Notes: generated by a model from the letters alone, not told the origin. Numbered from the stretch's first letter, positions 1 through 6,071 are shown. The stretch is DNA of 9,387 nt from Rhizobacter sp. (GCA_025351675.1 JANXVK010000385.1:1-9387), one strand, 5' to 3'. Numbers and translations are program-made.

Positions 1-244
1 AACCGCAGTACGCCGGCTACGTGGCGTGGCGCGGGGTCTGCGACGAGGCCGTGCTGTCGCGCCGCACCCGGGCGACGTTGTTCGACCATTTCGGCTTCGG
101 CCTGCCCGACCGGGTAGCCGATGATCTGCTCGCCGTCGGGCAGGCCGAAGCCGAAATGGTCGAACAACGTCGCCCGGGTGCGGCGCGACAGCACGGCCTC
201 GTCGCAGACCCCGCGCCACGCCACGTAGCCGGCGTACTGCGGTT
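1..244. repeat. Perfect 110-bp inverted repeat at the window edge (fold-back)
   Basis: Bases 1-110 are the exact reverse complement of 135-244, leaving a 24-base spacer at 111-134; I checked all 110 pairs by eye and found no mismatch. The right arm carries ordinary codons of the flavin monooxygenase read on the minus strand. The left arm is the same coding sequence turned round, so it encodes the monooxygenase on the plus strand. Long perfect palindromes are unstable in bacteria, and this one starts at base 1, so a fold-back or chimeric contig end is the likeliest explanation. A true inverted duplication is the alternative. Confidence 0.95.
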
Positions 245-728
245 GCACCTGCGGCGCGAGCCGGCCGCGCACGACCGAGCGGATGCCGTCGGAGGCGACC
301 AGCAGGTCGGCCTCGAAACGCTGGCCACCGCGACAGTGCACCTGCACGCCGGCAGCCGACTGCTGCACCTCGACCACCTCGTGGCCCCCGAGGTAGCGTT
401 CGGCCGGCAGCGCCGCGCGCAGCAGCGCGTACAGGCGGCTCCACGAGGTCAGCAGCTGCGGATGCTCGGTGCGCGCGATGACCGCGCCGCGGGCATCGAG
501 CGCAACCCGCGCACCGACGGCGACGCCGAGCGTGTCGTCGACCACGGCGCCGGCCGCGCGCAACGCACCGAGCAGCGCGCCGTGCGTGACGATGCCGGCA
601 CCGCGGCCGTCGAGCGAGTGCGCGGATTTCTCGAGCAGGCGCACGTTGTGCCCGGCGCGCAGCAGCACGTTGGCGGCCAGCAGCCCACCGAGCGAGCCAC
701 CGGCGACGAGCACCCGTTGTGAAGTCAT
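1..728 (-). CDS. FAD-dependent aromatic-ring monooxygenase, 2,6-dihydroxypyridine 3-hydroxylase-like (3' truncated)
   Basis: This is a class A flavoprotein monooxygenase, expected to use NAD(P)H and O2 to hydroxylate an activated ring in the cytoplasm. The start at 728 overlaps the upstream VOC stop as ATGA, suggesting translational coupling. Visible marks are the FAD Rossmann motif VAGGSLGGL (residues 8-16), the stretch GRGAGIVTH (41-49), LTSWSRLYALLR (93-104), the second FAD motif LVASDGIRS (143-151), and YAGYVAWRG followed by GEQIIGYP (to residue 206). These are the landmarks I associate with the 2,6-dihydroxypyridine 3-hydroxylase group. Family members run to nearly 400 residues, so the C-terminal half is missing. 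Only 111-728 is trustworthy: below 111 the frame stays open, but it reads the antisense of the gene's own codons through the inverted repeat and is probably not real protein. Substrate is unproven; the family assignment is firm. Confidence 0.85.
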   Translation of the reverse strand, partial: MTSQRVLVAGGSLGGLLAANVLLRAGHNVRLLEKSAHSLDGRGAGIVTHGALLGALRAAGAVVDDTLGVAVGARVALDARGAVIARTEHPQLLTSWSRLYALLRAALPAERYLGGHEVVEVQQSAAGVQVHCRGGQRFEADLLVASDGIRSVVRGRLAPQVQPQYAGYVAWRGVCDEAVLSRRTRATLFDHFGFGLPDGEQIIGYPVGQAEAEMVEQRRPGAARQHGLVADPAPRHVAGVLR

Positions 729-1159
729 CCGGCCTCGGCGACCGGGTAGTTGAGCTCGATGACGACGCCATTCGGGTCGTCGAGGAACAGCTGATGCAAG
801 CCCAAGCCCGGCACGGTGCGCTCGCGCGCCTCGATGCCGAGGCCTTTCAGGCGCTCGCGCATCGGCAGCAGCCCGGTCGCGAAGAACGCGACGTGGTCGA
901 CGACGCCGGTGCCCTTCAGCGTGGCCTCGTCGCGGTCGCCGAGGTAGCCCTGCAGACCTTTCGGGTTGTTGCGGTCGATGCCGATGATGTGCACGACCGC
1001 GTTCGCCCACACGGTGGTGTCGCCCTCGTACATCCACAGCCCGGGAAACGGGAACTCGGGCCGCGGCCCGACCGCGAGCCCGAGCACCCCTGTGTAGAAG
1101 CTGCGGCAGGCGTCGAGGTCGGCGCTGCGGATCGAATAGTGGTTCAGAGTCAGTGCCAT
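725..1159 (-). CDS. VOC-superfamily metalloprotein (glyoxalase/extradiol dioxygenase fold)
   Basis: A 144-residue protein made of two beta-alpha-beta-beta-beta modules, the usual size for a one-domain-pair VOC protein. The first module opens with LNHYSIRSADLDACRSFYTGVLGL and the second with GVVDHVAFFATG. Likely metal ligands sit at the canonical places: His7, His57 (VVHIIG), His89 (VDHVAF) and Glu135 (VIELNYP). A complete quartet suggests an active metalloenzyme rather than a binding protein. The family includes lactoylglutathione lyase, methylmalonyl-CoA epimerase, fosfomycin-resistance proteins and extradiol dioxygenases, and sequence reading cannot pick one. The start at 1159 follows an AGGGAG ribosome site 8 bases away and lies 18 bases after the TetR stop. 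The stop overlaps the monooxygenase start by four bases, so a role in the same aromatic pathway, perhaps ring cleavage or product processing, is inferred. Confidence 0.85.
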   Translation of the reverse strand: MALTLNHYSIRSADLDACRSFYTGVLGLAVGPRPEFPFPGLWMYEGDTTVWANAVVHIIGIDRNNPKGLQGYLGDRDEATLKGTGVVDHVAFFATGLLPMRERLKGLGIEARERTVPGLGLHQLFLDDPNGVVIELNYPVAEAG

Positions 1160-1177
1160 CGGTCGGGCTCCCTGGGT

Positions 1178-1912
1178 TCAGCGCGGGCGCGCAGTCGGCA
1201 CGACACGCGCCGCCTGCGTCAGGTAGGCCTGCACCATGTCGCGAATAAAGACCTCGGTGACGTTCGCGTCACCGTGGCCGCGGAAGTGCTGGCCGTACAC
1301 CAGCGGCATGATCCCGAGCTGGTAGATCAGCCCGCCGTGGAAGCCGAGGATCAGCGCCTCCTCGCGCATCGACGGCGCCGCGCGCGACCGGCTGCCGCAG
1401 GCACGCCGCGTCTCGCGCACCAGGCGCGGAAACAGGCGCTCGCGCAACAGCCCGAAGTAGCGCGCCGGGATCAGCCCGTCGGCCAGCCCCGAGTGCACCA
1501 GCGTGCGCAGCCACTCGGGCGTGAGGATCGCGGCAAGGTAGGCCCCGTAGAAGCGGCAGAGCTTGTCTTCGACCGGCAACGGGCCGTCGAGCAGCTGTTC
1601 CCAAGCGGGATCCCAGCGGCCGGCGATCAGCTGCTCGTAGACGCGTTCGATCAGCTTGCTCTTGGTCGGAAAGTAGTGGAAAAGCAACGCGTGCGTGATG
1701 CCGAGCTCGTCGGCCAGCTCGCGGGTTTGCGCCTCGAGGCCGCGGCGCGCAAAGAAGTCGGCCGCACCGATCAGGATCAGGCGCTCGCGCTCGGCCGCGC
1801 CAAGCCGGCGCCGCGGTGCCGGCGTGGGCGCCGGTGCGGGTGCTGGCAATGCCGCCGCTGCGGCGGCTTGGACGGCCGGCCGGGGGATTCGGGTTTTTGC
1901 GGTATTGACCAT
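1178..1912 (-). CDS. TetR-family transcriptional regulator with Ala/Pro-rich N-terminal tail
   Basis: A 244-residue regulator. The TetR DNA-binding domain spans about residues 39-92: AERERLILIGAADFFARRG is helix 1, then TRELADELGITHALLFHYF and PTKSKLIERV form the helix-turn-helix and helix 4. The rest is a helical ligand and dimer domain ending near YLTQAARVV. Before the domain lies an unusual tail of about 36 residues with Ala and Ala-Pro runs (residues 14-33), likely disordered. I chose ATG 1912; an in-frame ATG at 2158 would run 118 bases into the divergent FAD-subunit gene and add sequence unlike the family. The gene diverges from the Mo-hydroxylase operon and is followed after 18 bases by the VOC gene, so it probably represses both directions and is released by a pathway intermediate. 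The start codon sits inside a long dyad, consistent with autoregulation. The ligand is unknown. Confidence 0.88.
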   Translation of the reverse strand: MVNTAKTRIPRPAVQAAAAAALPAPAPAPTPAPRRRLGAAERERLILIGAADFFARRGLEAQTRELADELGITHALLFHYFPTKSKLIERVYEQLIAGRWDPAWEQLLDGPLPVEDKLCRFYGAYLAAILTPEWLRTLVHSGLADGLIPARYFGLLRERLFPRLVRETRRACGSRSRAAPSMREEALILGFHGGLIYQLGIMPLVYGQHFRGHGDANVTEVFIRDMVQAYLTQAARVVPTARPR

Positions 1913-1952
1913 TTGCTCAATGCTGCGAACATTGTTGAGCCGTTGGTCAATA
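1903..1952. promoter_or_regulatory. 50-bp interrupted dyad, candidate TetR operator over the regulator's start codon
   Basis: TATTGACCA at 1903-1911 pairs perfectly with TGGTCAATA at 1944-1952. Inside, GCTCAA at 1915-1920 pairs perfectly with TTGAGC at 1935-1940, and a TG/CA pair follows at 1924-1925 and 1930-1931, all on one axis at 1927.5. Seventeen pairs in 25 positions on a common centre is far from chance. The TetR initiation codon (1910-1912) lies in the left arm, so bound protein, or the RNA hairpin in the regulator's transcript, could block expression. TetR-family repressors commonly bind such dyads between divergent genes; binding here is inferred. Confidence 0.65.
1905..1933 (+). 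promoter_or_regulatory. Weak candidate promoter for the Mo-hydroxylase operon
   Basis: TTGACC at 1905-1910 matches the sigma-70 -35 consensus at five of six positions. A 17-base spacer leads to AACATT at 1928-1933, which matches the -10 consensus at only three of six. It faces the operon starting at 2041 and lies entirely within the dyad, so a bound repressor would occlude it. The poor -10 box makes this tentative. Confidence 0.25.
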
Positions 1953-1960
1953 GTGACCAA
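1943..1960. promoter_or_regulatory. 18-bp palindrome TTGGTCA-N4-TGACCAA, candidate operator
   Basis: TTGGTCA at 1943-1949 and TGACCAA at 1954-1960 are perfect inverted arms around ATAG. Its left arm is shared with the right arm of the larger dyad, so TTGACCA-type half sites occur three times: 1905-1911 on plus, 1944-1950 on minus and 1953-1959 on plus (the last with G in place of the first T). Size and symmetry suit a TetR dimer. Overlapping sites could give alternate or cooperative binding. Confidence 0.6.
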
Positions 1961-1974
1961 TCCCGACAAACCCG

Positions 1975-2008
1975 AATTCCCATCCCCTTCATCCCACCCA
2001 CACCACCC
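1975..2008 (+). promoter_or_regulatory. G-free, C-rich leader segment ahead of the hydroxylase operon
   Basis: These 34 bases contain no G and about 20 C, in a genome region otherwise balanced for G and C. They lie in the 5' leader of the operon, between the operators and the start at 2041. C-rich, G-poor, unstructured RNA is what Rho loads on, so a Rho-dependent attenuation site is possible. No Shine-Dalgarno sequence is seen close to the 2041 start. Function is inferred from composition only. Confidence 0.3.
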
Positions 2009-2040
2009 GGAGCCGCTCCCCGAGCCAACCCCACGCCGCG

Positions 2041-2931
2041 ATGAAAGCCCCCTCCTTTGATTACGTGCGCGCTGCCGCACTGCCCGAGGTCTTCGCGCTG
2101 CTGCAGCAGCACGGCGACCAGGCGCGTGTGCTGGCCGGCGGGCAGACCCTGCTCGCAACGCTCAACATGCGGCTCTCCGAGCCGGCGCTGCTGATCGACA
2201 TCGGCGGGCTCACCGCCCTGCGCGGCGTCACGCTCGCCGGGCGCACGCTGCGCATCGGCGCGCTGACGACGCACACCGAGATCGAAGCCTCGGCGCTGAT
2301 CGCGCAGCACGCGCCGCTGCTCGCACAGGCGGCGCCTCACATCGCGCACCGCGCGATCCGCAACCGCGGCACCCTCGGCGGCTCGCTCGCCTACGCCGAC
2401 CCGGCCGCCGAGTGGCCGGCCTGCGCGCTCGCGCTCGAGGCCACGCTGGTGCTCACGAGCGCAGGCGGCGAGCGGCGGGTCGCGGCACGCGACTTTTTCA
2501 TCGGCCTGTTCGAGACCGCGCTGGCGCCGGGCGAACTGATCGCAGCCGTGGAAGTGCCAACGCTGGCCGATCACGAATACCAGGTATTCGACGAGCTCGC
2601 GCGGCGCCGCGGCGACTACGCGATCGCCGGCCTGGCGGCCCGCGGCATCTTCCGCGATGGCCGGGTCTCGGGCCTGCGCCTGGCGTTCCTCGGCATCGAC
2701 GACCGGCCGCTGCGCGCCGCACGCACCGAGGCCGCGCTCGAAGGCGCAACGCTCGACGACGCGGCGATCGTTCTGGCGCTGCAGACCTTGGGCGCCGATC
2801 TCAAACCGTTCGGCGATCTCACCAGCAACGCCGCGACCAAGCGGCACCTGGCCGGCGTGCTCACGCAGCGGGCGCTGCGCCGGCTCGCCGCCGGTGCTGG
2901 TGCCGGTGTCTCCAGAGAAGGAACCCGATGA
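2041..2931 (+). CDS. FAD-binding (M) subunit of a xanthine dehydrogenase/CO dehydrogenase-family molybdenum hydroxylase
   Basis: A 296-residue medium subunit that carries electrons from the iron-sulfur subunit through FAD to the final acceptor. It opens with MKAPSFDYVRAAAL, typical of CoxM-like proteins. FAD-binding motifs are AGGQTLLATLNMRL (residues 32-45) and the loop TLGGSLAYADPAAEWP, both near family consensus. A C-terminal CO-dehydrogenase flavoprotein domain follows DYAIAGLAA, covering roughly the last 100 residues. Length is normal. The ATG at 2041 fits the family's first residues, but no clear ribosome site precedes it; the leader is C-rich instead. The stop overlaps the next start as ATGA. 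It is the first gene of a three-subunit operon and diverges from the TetR gene, which probably controls it. Confidence 0.93.
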   Translation: MKAPSFDYVRAAALPEVFALLQQHGDQARVLAGGQTLLATLNMRLSEPALLIDIGGLTALRGVTLAGRTLRIGALTTHTEIEASALIAQHAPLLAQAAPHIAHRAIRNRGTLGGSLAYADPAAEWPACALALEATLVLTSAGGERRVAARDFFIGLFETALAPGELIAAVEVPTLADHEYQVFDELARRRGDYAIAGLAARGIFRDGRVSGLRLAFLGIDDRPLRAARTEAALEGATLDDAAIVLALQTLGADLKPFGDLTSNAATKRHLAGVLTQRALRRLAAGAGAGVSREGTR

Positions 2932-3461
2932 ACACCACGACGATTCCCCGGCAACGCATCCGCGTCGAGATCAACGGCACGCCGACGACGCGCGAGGTCG
3001 AGCCACGCCGCCACCTGGTCGACTTCCTGCGCGAGGACTGCGGCCTCAAAGGCTCGCACCTCGGCTGCGAGCACGGCGTGTGCGGCGCCTGCACGGTGCG
3101 GCTCGACGGCGAGATCGTGCGCGGCTGCCTGGTGCTCGCGGTGCAGGCCGACGGCGGCCGGGTCGAGACCGTCGAGACGCCCGAACCTTCGCCGCGGCTG
3201 CGTGCGCTGCAAGACGCCTTCATCGCCCGCAACGCGCTGCAGTGCGGCTATTGCACGCCGGGCATGCTGATGGCGGCACTCGACCTCGTCGAGCGCGCAC
3301 CCGAGGCCGACCGCGAGGCGGTGCGCGAGTGGATGAGCGGCAACTACTGCCGTTGCACCGGCTACCACGCGATCGTCGACGCCGTCTGCGACGTGCTCGA
3401 AGTGCAACGCCGCGGCGGCTTCGCTGCGGTGTCGACGCCCATGCCACGGGAGGTCGCATGA
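2928..3461 (+). CDS. [2Fe-2S] (S) subunit of the molybdenum hydroxylase
   Basis: A 177-residue small subunit that passes electrons from the molybdenum site to FAD. The N-terminal plant-ferredoxin-like domain has CEHGVCGAC (Cys47, 52, 55) and Cys67 as ligands of the distal cluster. The C-terminal helical domain has QCGYCTPGM (Cys106, 109) and NYCRCTGY (Cys141, 143) for the cluster near molybdopterin. All eight ligands are intact. The tail after residue 160 is a little longer than usual. ATG 2928 is supported by AAGGA at 2918-2922 with a 5-base spacing and by the ATGA overlap with the M subunit. The stop overlaps the L-subunit start in the same way, suggesting coupled translation of the three subunits. 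Confidence 0.95.
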   Translation: MNTTTIPRQRIRVEINGTPTTREVEPRRHLVDFLREDCGLKGSHLGCEHGVCGACTVRLDGEIVRGCLVLAVQADGGRVETVETPEPSPRLRALQDAFIARNALQCGYCTPGMLMAALDLVERAPEADREAVREWMSGNYCRCTGYHAIVDAVCDVLEVQRRGGFAAVSTPMPREVA

Positions 3462-5869
3462 ACAGCCCGCGCGAAACCAGGCACCTGCCCGAGATCGCCG
3501 ACGTCACCGCCGACCAACGCCACATCGGCGTCGCGCTGCCGCGCACCGGCGTGCGCCGGCTGGTGCAGGGTCGTGGCCAGTTCGTCGACGATATCGAGCT
3601 GCCGCGCATGGCGCACGTCGTCTACTGGCGCTCGCCGGTCGCGCATGCGCGCATCGGGCGCATCGACGCGAGCGCGGTGCGCACCATGCAGGGCGTGCTC
3701 GGCGTGTTCGACGGACACGACGTGGCCCGGCTCTGCAAGCCCTGGGTCGCGACGCTCGCACACCTCGCCGGCATCAAGAGCGCACCCGAGCACGCGCTCG
3801 CGCTCGACCGGGCGCACTGGCAGGGCGAGCCGGTGGTCGCGGTCGTCGCCGAGACGCGTGTGCAGGCCGAAGACGCGCTGCAGCAGCTGGTGGTCGAGTG
3901 GGAAGAGTTGCCCGCCGTGCTCGACACCGAAACCGCCCTCGACCCCGCCACGCCGCTGATCCACCCCGAGCTCGGCGACAACCTCTGCTTCGCGCGCACG
4001 CTCGACACCGGCGGCGTCGACGAAGCCTTCGCAGCCGCCGACGCGGTGTTCGAGGAAACCTATATTTTTGGCCGCCACACCGGCGTGACGTTGGAGCCGC
4101 GCTGCCAGATTGCCGACTGGAACCCGGGCGACGCCAGGCTCACGGTCTACCACTCGCAGCAGGCGCCGCACATGATGCAGGACCTGTACTGCCGCCAGTT
4201 CGACCTGAACGAGTCGCAGGTGCGGGTGATCTGCCGCGACGTCGGCGGCTCGTTCGGCATCAAGGTGCATGCGTACCCGGACGACTTCGCGACCGTCGCG
4301 GTCGCCATGCTGCTCGGCCGGCCGGTGAAGTTCGTCGCCGACCGGCTCGAATCGTTCGTCTCCGACATCCATGCGCGCGAGCACCGCATCAAGGCGCGCA
4401 TCGCCGCCAAGGCCGACGGCGAGATCGTCGCGTTCGAGATCGACGATCTGACCGGCATCGGCCCGTTCTCGATGTTCCCGCGCACCAGCGGCATCGAGGG
4501 CAACCAGGTCGTGAACCTGACCGGCGGGCCGTACAAGCACAAGCACTACCGCGCGCAACTCAAGGTCGTGTTCCAGAACAAGGTGCCGGCCTGTCAGTAC
4601 CGCGGTGTCGGCCACCCGATCGCCTGCGCCGTGACCGAGGCGCTGGTCGATGGCGTTGCGCGAAAGCTGGGCATCGACCCGTTCGCGATGCGGCTCGCCA
4701 ACGTCATCCCCGACGATGCCTACCCCGCCACCGGCGCCTCCGGCATCAAGCTCGAGGTGCTCTCACACGAGGCCTGCCTGCAGCGCGCGCGCGAGCTCTG
4801 CGGCTACGAAGCGTTGCGCGCCGAGCAGGCCACGCTGCGCGCGAAAGGCGTGTACCGCGGCATCGGCATCGCGACCCTGATCGAGCTGACGAATCCGAGC
4901 GCGGCGTTCTACGGCGTCGGCGGTGCGCGCATCGCGTCGCAAGACGGCGCGACCCTGCGGCTCGAGCCGAGCGGCGTGGTCACGGTGCTCAGCAGCGTCG
5001 GCGAGCAGGGCCAGGGCACCGAGGCGATCTACACCCAGATCGCGGCCGACGCAGTGGGCGTGGCGCATACGCAAGTGCGCGTGATCACCGGCGACACCGA
5101 CACCACGCCGTACGGCGGCGGCACCTGGGCCTCGCGCGGCGCCGGCATCGGCGGCGAGGCGGTGCTGCAGGCCGGGCTCGCGCTGCGCGCCAACATCCTC
5201 GCGACCGCCGCCGTCATCCTGAAGCGCGAAGGCGACGATGCGAGCGGCGCGCTGCTGCTGCGCCGCGGCGCGGTGATCGACGCCGCCAGCGGCGCCGAGC
5301 TGTTGCCGCTGGCCGAGCTCGGCCGCATCGCGTACTTTCGCAGCGACACCTTGCCGGAAGGCTTCACGCCCGAGCTGATGGTGACGCGCCACTACGCCCA
5401 GCGCGACTATCCGTTCATCTTCACGAACGGCGTGCAGGTGTCTTACGTCGAGGTCGATGCCGACACCGGGTTCGTCAAGCTGCTCGGCCACTGGGCGGTC
5501 GAAGACTGCGGCCGGGTCATCAACCCGATGCTGGTCGACGAGCAGATCCGCGGCGCGATCGTCCAGGGCATCGGCGGCGCGCTGTTCGAGGAGTGCCTCT
5601 ACGACGCCAATGGCGCGATGAGCAACGGCAGCATGGCCGATTACCTGGTGCCGATGGCCGCCGAGATGCCCGACATCGTCGTCGCCCACATGCAGACGCC
5701 CACCAAGAGTTCGGCGCTCGGCGCCAAGGGCGCCGGCGAGGCCGGCACCGCGGGCGCGCCGGCGGCGGTGATGAACGCGATCAACGACGCGCTCGCGCCC
5801 TTGGGCGCGCGCGTCGCCTCGCAGCCGATCACGCCGGAGAAGATATTGCGCGCACTGGGCAAGGTCTGA
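3458..5869 (+). CDS. Molybdopterin-binding catalytic (L) subunit of the molybdenum hydroxylase, substrate unknown
   Basis: An 803-residue catalytic subunit, normal for stand-alone CoxL/XdhB-like proteins. The N-terminal a/b-hammerhead domain starts at about residue 30 (VRRLVQGRGQFVDDIELPRMAH). Cofactor-binding segments are GGSFGIK (263-269), YRGVGHPIA (381-389), GEQGQGTEA (515-523) and GTWASRGAGIGGEA (555-568). Near the end GAKGAGEAGTAG (755-766) places the catalytic base at Glu761. The loop lacks AYRCSFR of true CO dehydrogenase, so CO oxidation is unlikely. It also departs from the common AYRGAGRPEA of form II enzymes, having Gln-Tyr-Arg-Gly-Val-Gly-His-Pro-Ile, a different pocket. Hydroxylation of an N-heteroaromatic ring is the likely reaction type. 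ATG 3458 has CGGGAGG four bases upstream and overlaps the S-subunit stop as ATGA. No XdhC/CoxF-type maturation gene is in the window. Confidence 0.92.
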   Translation: MNSPRETRHLPEIADVTADQRHIGVALPRTGVRRLVQGRGQFVDDIELPRMAHVVYWRSPVAHARIGRIDASAVRTMQGVLGVFDGHDVARLCKPWVATLAHLAGIKSAPEHALALDRAHWQGEPVVAVVAETRVQAEDALQQLVVEWEELPAVLDTETALDPATPLIHPELGDNLCFARTLDTGGVDEAFAAADAVFEETYIFGRHTGVTLEPRCQIADWNPGDARLTVYHSQQAPHMMQDLYCRQFDLNESQVRVICRDVGGSFGIKVHAYPDDFATVAVAMLLGRPVKFVADRLESFVSDIHAREHRIKARIAAKADGEIVAFEIDDLTGIGPFSMFPRTSGIEGNQVVNLTGGPYKHKHYRAQLKVVFQNKVPACQYRGVGHPIACAVTEALVDGVARKLGIDPFAMRLANVIPDDAYPATGASGIKLEVLSHEACLQRARELCGYEALRAEQATLRAKGVYRGIGIATLIELTNPSAAFYGVGGARIASQDGATLRLEPSGVVTVLSSVGEQGQGTEAIYTQIAADAVGVAHTQVRVITGDTDTTPYGGGTWASRGAGIGGEAVLQAGLALRANILATAAVILKREGDDASGALLLRRGAVIDAASGAELLPLAELGRIAYFRSDTLPEGFTPELMVTRHYAQRDYPFIFTNGVQVSYVEVDADTGFVKLLGHWAVEDCGRVINPMLVDEQIRGAIVQGIGGALFEECLYDANGAMSNGSMADYLVPMAAEMPDIVVAHMQTPTKSSALGAKGAGEAGTAGAPAAVMNAINDALAPLGARVASQPITPEKILRALGKV

Positions 5870-5883
5870 TGCCGCGGCCACGC

Positions 5884-5926
5884 GCTCGGCATCCGTGCGA
5901 TCACCGAGATCGTGCTGATGCCGAGC
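5884..5926 (+). terminator. Strong 43-nt hairpin just after the hydroxylase operon
   Basis: GCTCGGCATC at 5884-5893 pairs perfectly with GATGCCGAGC at 5917-5926. The stem continues with a G-C pair, two wobble pairs and CGATC/GATCG (5898-5902 with 5908-5912), broken by one C-T mismatch, around a 5-base loop. It begins 14 bases after the L-subunit stop. No T-run follows, so it is not a textbook intrinsic terminator; it may stabilise the 3' end of the operon RNA or pause polymerase. A protein-binding dyad is the alternative. Confidence 0.45.
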
Positions 5927-5950
5927 CAGGGCCTGCAAAGGCTGACGGGT

Positions 5951-5976
5951 AACGCTGCGGCCCCGACCGCGGCGTT
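5951..5976 (+). other. Second GC-rich hairpin between the operon and pldA
   Basis: AACGC (5951-5955) and GCGG (5957-5960) pair with CCGC (5967-5970) and GCGTT (5972-5976), with one T-G wobble between and a 6-base loop. No T-run follows. With the hairpin at 5884-5926 it makes two stem-loops in the 202-base gap before pldA. I see no convincing promoter or ribosome site for pldA in the rest of that gap. Confidence 0.3.
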
Positions 5977-6071
5977 GCGGGGCTCGCGCCGCCACGCTGT
6001 CGCAAGCGCGCGACGCGGGCGGCTCGGCGCTGCCGCTACCATCGGCGCCGTACTTGCAACGACCTCTCACC

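Noticed and set aside
21..722. Long open frame on the plus strand opposite the monooxygenase
   Set aside because: It is antisense to a protein with clear FAD motifs, is rich in Arg, Ala and His as GC-rich shadow frames are, and matches no family I know.
719..2044. 441-codon plus-strand frame across the VOC and TetR genes
   Set aside because: It runs antisense to two recognisable genes and through the operator region, with low-complexity composition. High GC makes such frames common.
1913..2158. Upstream in-frame ATG at 2158 for the TetR gene
   Set aside because: It would overlap the divergent FAD-subunit gene by 118 bases and add Arg/Gly/Ser-rich sequence unlike any TetR N-terminus; ATG 1912 suits the domain.
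3458..5869. True CO dehydrogenase large subunit
   Set aside because: The AYRCSFR active-site loop with its catalytic Cys is absent.
6037..6042. TACCAT as a -10 box for pldA
   Set aside because: It matches four of six positions, but no -35-like sequence lies at a proper distance, so I did not call a promoter.
6054..6071. TTG start for pldA six codons upstream
   Set aside because: No ribosome site supports it, and ATG 6072 already gives a complete signal peptide.
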